Positions 30,740 through 35,505 of a DNA stretch of 35,505 nt are shown here, one piece after another; position 1 is the stretch's first letter; each line of letters starts with the position of its first letter. The stretch spans positions 1 to 35,505 of the forward strand of contig NZ_FOES01000028.1 in NCBI RefSeq assembly GCF_900110685.1, in the 5' to 3' direction. The stretch is from Piscibacillus halophilus. Lineage in GTDB: Bacteria; Bacillota; Bacilli; Bacillales; Alkalibacillaceae. A program made the position numbers and the translations under genes. Under the pieces are notes generated by a model, which saw only the letters and a program-made list of their open reading frames with translations, ran no database searches and was not told the origin of the DNA.

Positions 30740-32757
30740 TATGCAGGTTGAGTATTTTGTTTTTTATCTTTAAAGAAGTTAAAAGCTAAAATTAGAACGA
30801 CCACAGATAGGCCAATTACATCTGTTAATAATCCTGGCACGACTGATAAAATCGCACCGCCTAATAACAGGATTCGTAAAATTGGGTTGATAAATGTCTT
30901 GTAAAAGCCTTCTAAACCAGCACTTAAGGCAACAATTCCTATGATGGCTGTAGACGTATTCAAAATAATATCCATCACAGGTGGTAAGGCAAATTCAGTT
31001 TCATTCGTTGCAATATTGGCAGTTTCAATTAACAATAAGGCTGGATCATAGACGAATAGGTAAGGGATAATGAATCCAGCTAATGATAATTTTAAAGCTT
31101 GGAAGCCAGTGTTCATCGGACTTCCACCAGAAACTCCTGCACCTGCGAATGCTGCCAAGGCAACTGGTGGTGTTACGTTTGCAAAAATACCGAAGTAAAA
31201 AACAAACATATGTGCCACTAATACTGGAATTCCAAATTCCGCTAAAGCTGGGGCTGCCATCGTAGCCGTAATAATATAAGCTGGAATTGATGGTAGTCCC
31301 ATACCTAATATCATTGATGCTAACATAGTAAAGAATAGTGTTAAGAATAAAGATCCTGCGCCTAAACTTTGAATAGAAGATGTCATAACAGTACCGAAGC
31401 TTGTTAAACTGACAACACCAATAATGATTCCGACGACCGCACAGGCAATCATTACGGCTAGAGATTGACGAGCTCCTAGAACTAAGGCATCTAAAATATC
31501 TTTTGGTGTCATTCTCGTTGTTTTTCTAAATGAAGCCACCACAATAGTTAAAACAATAGTCCAAAACGCCGCACGACCTACTGGCATGTTTTGGAATAAC
31601 ATCACGATTAAACCGACAATAGGAATCAGTAAATGTCCACGTTCCTTCATAATCTCTTTGACACGTGGCAGGTCCGCCTTAGGAATCCCTCTTAAGTCAC
31701 GTTTACCCGCACGATAGTGAACTTGCATGATGACAGCTAAATAGTAAAGTACAGCAGGAATCAAGGCTGCTAAAGCAATCGTTCCGTAATTAATCCCCGT
31801 TGTTTCTGCCATAATAAAGGCACTCGCACCCATAATTGGAGGTAAAACTTGACCACCAACTGAGGCACTAGCTTCAACGGCACCGGCAAAGTTTTTGTTA
31901 TAACCGATTTTTTTCATGAGTGGAATGGTGAAAGAACCGGTACTTACAACGTTTGCAACGGCTGCTCCATTAATACTTCCCATAAAACCACTTGATACAA
32001 CAGCAACTTTGGCAGGACCACCTTGACGATGTCCGGCAAGCGCCATCGCTATATCATTAAAGAATTGTCCTAGACCTGATTTAGTCAGGAAGGCTCCAAA
32101 TAATATGAATAAGAATATAAAGTTAACAGAAGCGCCAATAGCAGTAGAATATAGCCCTTCAGTTTTTAAATACAGCTGTCCGAAAATATCGCCTAAATCG
32201 AAATCACGAGTAATGAGTCGCATTGGCAAGAAGTCCATGTGACTAAAGAATGGATAGGCAAAAAATACTAATGCGACAATCGGTAATATAATTCCGGTTA
32301 CACGGCGAGCAGCTTCTAAAACGAGTAACACTGTCATAATTCCGACGATGATATCCATCGTATTCGGAATTCCACCACGTTCGGTGACAATGGCTGTATA
32401 TTCAGTAAGGATATAAATAGCTGAATAAAAGCTTAATCCGAACAAAATCCAGTCATAAAACGGAACTTTTGTCCGATTTTGCTTAGAATAAGTTGGATAG
32501 ATTAAGAAGATTAAGGCTAACCCTATTGCGACGTGAATAGAGCGTTGTTGTAGGGCTGGTATAGGGTTGAATTGAATCCATAGATGATAAATAGAATACA
32601 GTGCAGCCACCACAATTAATAGCCAAAAAATCAGTTTTCGATTATCGAGATCTCTAACTTTTGATTGGCGATCATATTTTTCAAGAACCTCTTGATTTTG
32701 TTCCCCTTTATTACCTTCAACATCTATAGGTACATTATTCTGATCGTCTTTACTCAT
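30739..32757 (-). CDS. TRAP transporter fused permease (4TM/12TM, DctQM type)
   Basis: A 672-residue membrane protein in which the small (DctQ, four-helix) and large (DctM, twelve-helix) subunits are fused, the form that pairs with TAXI-type binding proteins. The DctM part shows SGFMGSINGAAVANVVSTGSFTIPLMKKIGY, ASASVGGQVLPPIMGASAFIMAE, and MILGMGLPSIPAYIITATMAAPAL. It uses the sodium gradient to import an organic acid; the specific substrate is not predictable. ATG 32757 follows AGGAGGGG; an upstream ATG at 32784 lies within the preceding gene. It overlaps the DUF1850 gene by four bases. Confidence 0.92.
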   Translation of the reverse strand: MSKDDQNNVPIDVEGNKGEQNQEVLEKYDRQSKVRDLDNRKLIFWLLIVVAALYSIYHLWIQFNPIPALQQRSIHVAIGLALIFLIYPTYSKQNRTKVPFYDWILFGLSFYSAIYILTEYTAIVTERGGIPNTMDIIVGIMTVLLVLEAARRVTGIILPIVALVFFAYPFFSHMDFLPMRLITRDFDLGDIFGQLYLKTEGLYSTAIGASVNFIFLFILFGAFLTKSGLGQFFNDIAMALAGHRQGGPAKVAVVSSGFMGSINGAAVANVVSTGSFTIPLMKKIGYNKNFAGAVEASASVGGQVLPPIMGASAFIMAETTGINYGTIALAALIPAVLYYLAVIMQVHYRAGKRDLRGIPKADLPRVKEIMKERGHLLIPIVGLIVMLFQNMPVGRAAFWTIVLTIVVASFRKTTRMTPKDILDALVLGARQSLAVMIACAVVGIIIGVVSLTSFGTVMTSSIQSLGAGSLFLTLFFTMLASMILGMGLPSIPAYIITATMAAPALAEFGIPVLVAHMFVFYFGIFANVTPPVALAAFAGAGVSGGSPMNTGFQALKLSLAGFIIPYLFVYDPALLLIETANIATNETEFALPPVMDIILNTSTAIIGIVALSAGLEGFYKTFINPILRILLLGGAILSVVPGLLTDVIGLSVVVLILAFNFFKDKKQNTQPA

Positions 32758-33218
32758 AAAAACTCCCCTCCTAAAAAGTTCCAAAGATAGAAGTCCTGTG
32801 CTGTGATCTCCACTTCACTATAATTCTCCACAAGCTCATATAATGGTATATCTTTGGTACTTGTTTCAATGGTTGTTTGTACATTTTCTGACACAACAAT
32901 ACTTACTTTCTCCATTGGGCGATTCACTTCCATATGTACAAAACCATCTTCAGCTTTAATTATTTTACCGTCTGAGGGTACACCTGCACCAAAGGTTTTA
33001 AAGTAAGTTTCAGTTAATACTAATGCGTCATTTTGTCGTTCATAGATTTCAGACCACGGTTCGTGTTCTACAGAATGGATCCAAGTTAATGTGAATGAAT
33101 GACTGCGAAGATAATAGGTTTGGTTCTCTGTTTCAATTTGAATTACTGGGATATGAAAAAAAATTAAAAAGAGGAGCACAACTAGCGCAGTACCCCTCTT
33201 CAACCACTTACTGTTCAT
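32754..33218 (-). CDS. DUF1850 family membrane-anchored protein
   Basis: A 154-residue protein with one N-terminal hydrophobic helix (TALVVLLFLIFFHI) and an extracellular beta-rich domain. The motif SFTLTWIHSVEHEPWSEIYE (tryptophan, H-S-V-E, W-E) marks DUF1850, a family regularly found between TAXI and TRAP permease genes and thought to assist the transporter. The start MNSKWLKRG at 33218 overlaps the end of the TAXI gene by eleven bases; its stop overlaps the permease start by four. The three genes are therefore translationally chained. Confidence 0.8.
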   Translation of the reverse strand: MNSKWLKRGTALVVLLFLIFFHIPVIQIETENQTYYLRSHSFTLTWIHSVEHEPWSEIYERQNDALVLTETYFKTFGAGVPSDGKIIKAEDGFVHMEVNRPMEKVSIVVSENVQTTIETSTKDIPLYELVENYSEVEITAQDFYLWNFLGGEFL

Positions 33219-34194
33219 TGTAATAGCGTTCTGCTCCTGGGTGAATAGGTGCCACCATTCCTTCTTGTGCATCTTCTAATGTAATATCAGAAGCTGCTTG
33301 GTGAGAGTTTTCTAGTTGATCTAAGTTGTTAAATAATGTTTCTGTTAGTTTATAAACATCATCTTCGCTTAAGTCGGAGCGTACGACTAAAGCATTCATA
33401 ATAGCTGCTGTTTCAATTGGTTCCTCATTATCATAAGTACCTTCTGGAATTTCTAGAGAAACAAAGTATTCTTTATCTTGAGCGATTTCTTCAACTTTTT
33501 CTTTTTCAATCGTTACAATTTTTAAGTCAACTGATTCAGCTAGTTCTAATACAGAAGAGTTTGGAAGACCACTTGTTAAGAAGGCTGCATCAATTTGACC
33601 GGAACGTAAACCATCTGCAGCTTCAGCATAACCTAAGTAATCAACTTCAATATCATCATATGTGATTCCGTGTCCTTCTAATAGAGTACGTGCATTTACC
33701 TCAACGCCTGAGTTTTGATCTCCTACAGCTACACGTTTGCCTTCAAGGTCATCCAATGTTTCGATACCACTATCAGCTGTTGTTACAACTTGTACGTAGT
33801 TTGGATATAATGTAGCGATTTGTTGAACATTTTCGACAGGTGCGTCAAAGCTTTCAGTACCTTCAACCGCTTGACTTAAAACGTCACTCATTACGAAAGC
33901 CATTTCAACTTTTTCTTCTTTTAATAAGTTAATATTCTCTACTGATGCACCAGTTGTTTGAGTACGAGAGTTTACATTTAACTCATCCGTATAAACTTCA
34001 CTAAGTGTTGTTGCGATAATGTTATAAGGTCCAGATGAACCACCCGTTGCAATCGTAGCAATGTTTGTATCTAATCCTTCACCGCCACCATTGTCGCCAC
34101 CGGATTCACCGTTATCATCTCCACCACCACAAGCAGCAAGTAAAAGAGATAAAGTTAATAGTAATGTGAAAGCGCTTAGAAATTTTTTGTTCAT
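33208..34194 (-). CDS. TAXI family TRAP transporter solute-binding lipoprotein
   Basis: A 328-residue extracellular lipoprotein that delivers substrate to the fused TRAP permease. The signal peptide MNKKFLSAFTLLLTLSLL leads to lipobox L-A-A-C, then a Gly/Asp-rich linker. The body begins NIATIATGGSSGPYNIIATTLSEV, characteristic of TAXI proteins, with later GKRVAVGDQNSGVEVNARTLL and GQIDAAFLTSGLPNSSV. AGGAGGG precedes ATG 34194. It is the first gene of the operon. Glutamate-like ligands are known for some relatives; this ligand is unknown. Confidence 0.92.
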   Translation of the reverse strand: MNKKFLSAFTLLLTLSLLLAACGGGDDNGESGGDNGGGEGLDTNIATIATGGSSGPYNIIATTLSEVYTDELNVNSRTQTTGASVENINLLKEEKVEMAFVMSDVLSQAVEGTESFDAPVENVQQIATLYPNYVQVVTTADSGIETLDDLEGKRVAVGDQNSGVEVNARTLLEGHGITYDDIEVDYLGYAEAADGLRSGQIDAAFLTSGLPNSSVLELAESVDLKIVTIEKEKVEEIAQDKEYFVSLEIPEGTYDNEEPIETAAIMNALVVRSDLSEDDVYKLTETLFNNLDQLENSHQAASDITLEDAQEGMVAPIHPGAERYYNEQ

Positions 34195-34469
34195 ATATAT
34201 GTTCCCTCCTAAATTGTTTTTATGTTTTGACAGAATGATTATATCATATCATATACCAAAAGCTCTATCTTTATTCAGTAACGCTTTAATGAAATTTTCA
34301 AAATGTAACATAATTTTTAAATAAATTATAAAAATAACGGAAAGATTTTCTATGGAAATACTTTAAGATTGCATTAAATAGCTAACCGTTGTAAGATTAA
34401 CACGCTAGAAAAAACTCTTAGTAGTTTAACCTGAACCTGATAGATAGAGAGAAAAGGGAGGGTTTTACG

Positions 34470-35375
34470 ATGAGAATGAATCATATTATTGCATACGGTA
34501 TGGTCGTATTAGGTGCAACTTTCTGGGGATTAACTGGTTTGTTCGTACAAAATTTGTACGTATTCGGGTTTTCACCTTGGCAAGTGGTGACCTTGCGTTT
34601 AACCATATCAAGCCTCATCCTATTACTTTTGTTAGGAACCATGGCTAAAAGCTACTTGAAAATAAGGTTAAGAGATTTGCCTTATTTCATAGGTTTAGGT
34701 GTTTTTAGTATTAGCTTTTTCAATTGGTTCTACTTTCAAGTCATGGAACAATCATCGCTCTCAGTTGCCGTCGTTTTTGTTTACACATCACCTGTCTTCG
34801 CAGCCATCATCGCAAAAATTCTTTTCAAAGAAGCTTTAACTCTACCAAAGATCGTCGCTATCATTTTAACCATTATCGGAAGCGCATTTGCTATTGAATT
34901 TTTACCACTTGGAGAATTTTCATTAACCATTAAAACCGTTATCTATGGATTATTAGCTGGATTTTTCTGTTCGACGTATAGCTTACTCGGCAAAAACGTC
35001 AGCCAATGGTACCATCCATTTACAATAACGTTTTATGCGATGTTGTGCGGAAGTATATTCTTAATTCCAACGAGTCAAATCTGGGAGCATCAAGAAGCTT
35101 TAATGAACGGGGAAGTATGGCTCAACGTGCTAGGGATTGTCATTATATCAACGGTTTTAGCTTATCTTATTTATACAATTGGATTGGCCTATATTGAATC
35201 AAGCAAAGCTACCATCCTATCATCAGTTGAGATTTTAGTTGCAGTATTAGTAGGAGTAATAGTCTTTGCAGAAGTATTAACAGGGTGGCAATTACTTGGT
35301 TTTGGATTAGTATTCGTAGCGTTATTCTTAACCGTTTTTTCGTTCAAAAGAAAAGAACATTTGAGGACGAAGTGA
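34470..35375 (+). CDS. EamA family (DMT superfamily) transporter
   Basis: A 301-residue inner-membrane protein with ten predicted helices in two EamA repeats (about 8-140 and 155-293). The first repeat shows LGATFWGLTGLFVQNL and SPVFAAIIAKILFKEAL; the second YGLLAGFFCSTYSLLGK and SSVEILVAVLVGVIVFAEVLTGWQLLG. Family members export or import amino acids and metabolites; the substrate is not predictable. AAGGGAGGG precedes ATG 34470. The 275-bp gap upstream should hold promoters for this gene and the divergent TAXI operon, but I saw no convincing match or riboswitch there. Confidence 0.88.
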   Translation: MRMNHIIAYGMVVLGATFWGLTGLFVQNLYVFGFSPWQVVTLRLTISSLILLLLLGTMAKSYLKIRLRDLPYFIGLGVFSISFFNWFYFQVMEQSSLSVAVVFVYTSPVFAAIIAKILFKEALTLPKIVAIILTIIGSAFAIEFLPLGEFSLTIKTVIYGLLAGFFCSTYSLLGKNVSQWYHPFTITFYAMLCGSIFLIPTSQIWEHQEALMNGEVWLNVLGIVIISTVLAYLIYTIGLAYIESSKATILSSVEILVAVLVGVIVFAEVLTGWQLLGFGLVFVALFLTVFSFKRKEHLRTK

Positions 35376-35386
35376 TGTTTGCCTCT

Positions 35387-35420
35387 AAGCTGTCGACAAA
35401 TTCTCGACAGCTTTTTTTAT
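35387..35420 (+). terminator. Terminator after the EamA gene
   Basis: AAGCTGTCGA (35387-35396) pairs with TCGACAGCTT (35404-35413) around a 7-base loop, followed by a run of Ts. Confidence 0.9.
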
Positions 35421-35501
35421 TGTTTAGGAAATTATAAAATGACTCAGTTGTGGATAAGTATGTGATAGAATTTAACTAATAAATTTAGGAGATATTTCGG
35501 T

Positions 35502-35505
35502 ATGG
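35502..35505 (+). CDS. First codon of a further gene, cut by the window edge
   Basis: AGGAGA (about 35487-35492) is followed about nine bases later by ATG at 35502. Only the start codon and one base are inside the window, so nothing can be said of the product. Confidence 0.35.

Noticed and set aside
34400-34469. A thiamine pyrophosphate riboswitch ahead of the EamA gene
   Set aside because: The ACCTGAACCTGAT stretch only loosely recalls the conserved 3' part; the other conserved blocks and stems are not present.

Overview
The window looks like chromosomal DNA of a low-GC, spore-forming Bacillaceae, possibly halophilic or alkaliphilic. Pointers are the strong GGAGG-type ribosome binding sites, frequent GTG/TTG starts, a YaaH/SleL-like LysM spore-lytic enzyme, an NhaC antiporter, YqxD, YpgR and YndJ family proteins, a YtrA-type regulator with its ABC transporter, and a GC-rich Bacillaceae-type repeat at the left edge. 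I saw no rRNA, tRNA, CRISPR array, prophage or intact insertion sequence.

Layout. 1-105: edge of a dispersed repeat. 163-1701: YqxD, an orphan CheW and a YtkA-like lipoprotein. 1843-4579: a YtrA-type GntR regulator with an apparent operator at its own transcription start, then an ABC ATPase, a permease and an unrecognised membrane protein. 4653-9414: LysM/GH18 enzyme, TDT-like membrane protein, NhaC and a small membrane protein. 9408-11629: RNase HI, a frameshifted Eis-like acetyltransferase and a small lipoprotein. 11699-15756: iron-siderophore uptake (binding protein, two permeases, FhuF-like reductase) around a divergent promoter with four Fur boxes; no ATPase gene is present. 15938-19351: NERD nuclease-like protein, truncated S41 protease, TPR protein and YpgR/CvfC HEAT protein. 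19469-23194: small membrane proteins, PAP2 phosphatase, tandem GNAT, NUDIX hydrolase (apparent ATC start), VOC protein and an MFS remnant. 23217-28926: DUF2804 facing a tightly packed operon of SRPBCC-DoxX, DUF4166, YndJ, an ANT(6)-like nucleotidyltransferase and two small membrane proteins. 28973-34194: M20 amidohydrolase facing a TAXI-DUF1850-TRAP uptake operon. 34470-35505: EamA exporter and the first codon of a further gene.

The most unusual signal is intergenic. Three arrays of short repeats (15800-15937, 18116-18211, 30469-30664) each repeat about every 21 bp, two helical turns or seven codons. Each array has its own core (TTTATTATCTAA, TTTATTTGCAAA, TTTATTAGACAA) built on TTTATT-N4-AA and separated by variable spacers of about 9 bp. 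All three lie between convergent genes. Read on the minus strand, the cores spell Leu-(Asp/Ala/Ser)-Asn-Lys heptads, but stop codons and frame slips argue against a present-day protein. I know of no named element of this kind.

Genome decay is also visible: the Eis-like gene has a one-base frameshift, the S41 gene lacks its catalytic part, and the MFS gene is reduced to its two ends.
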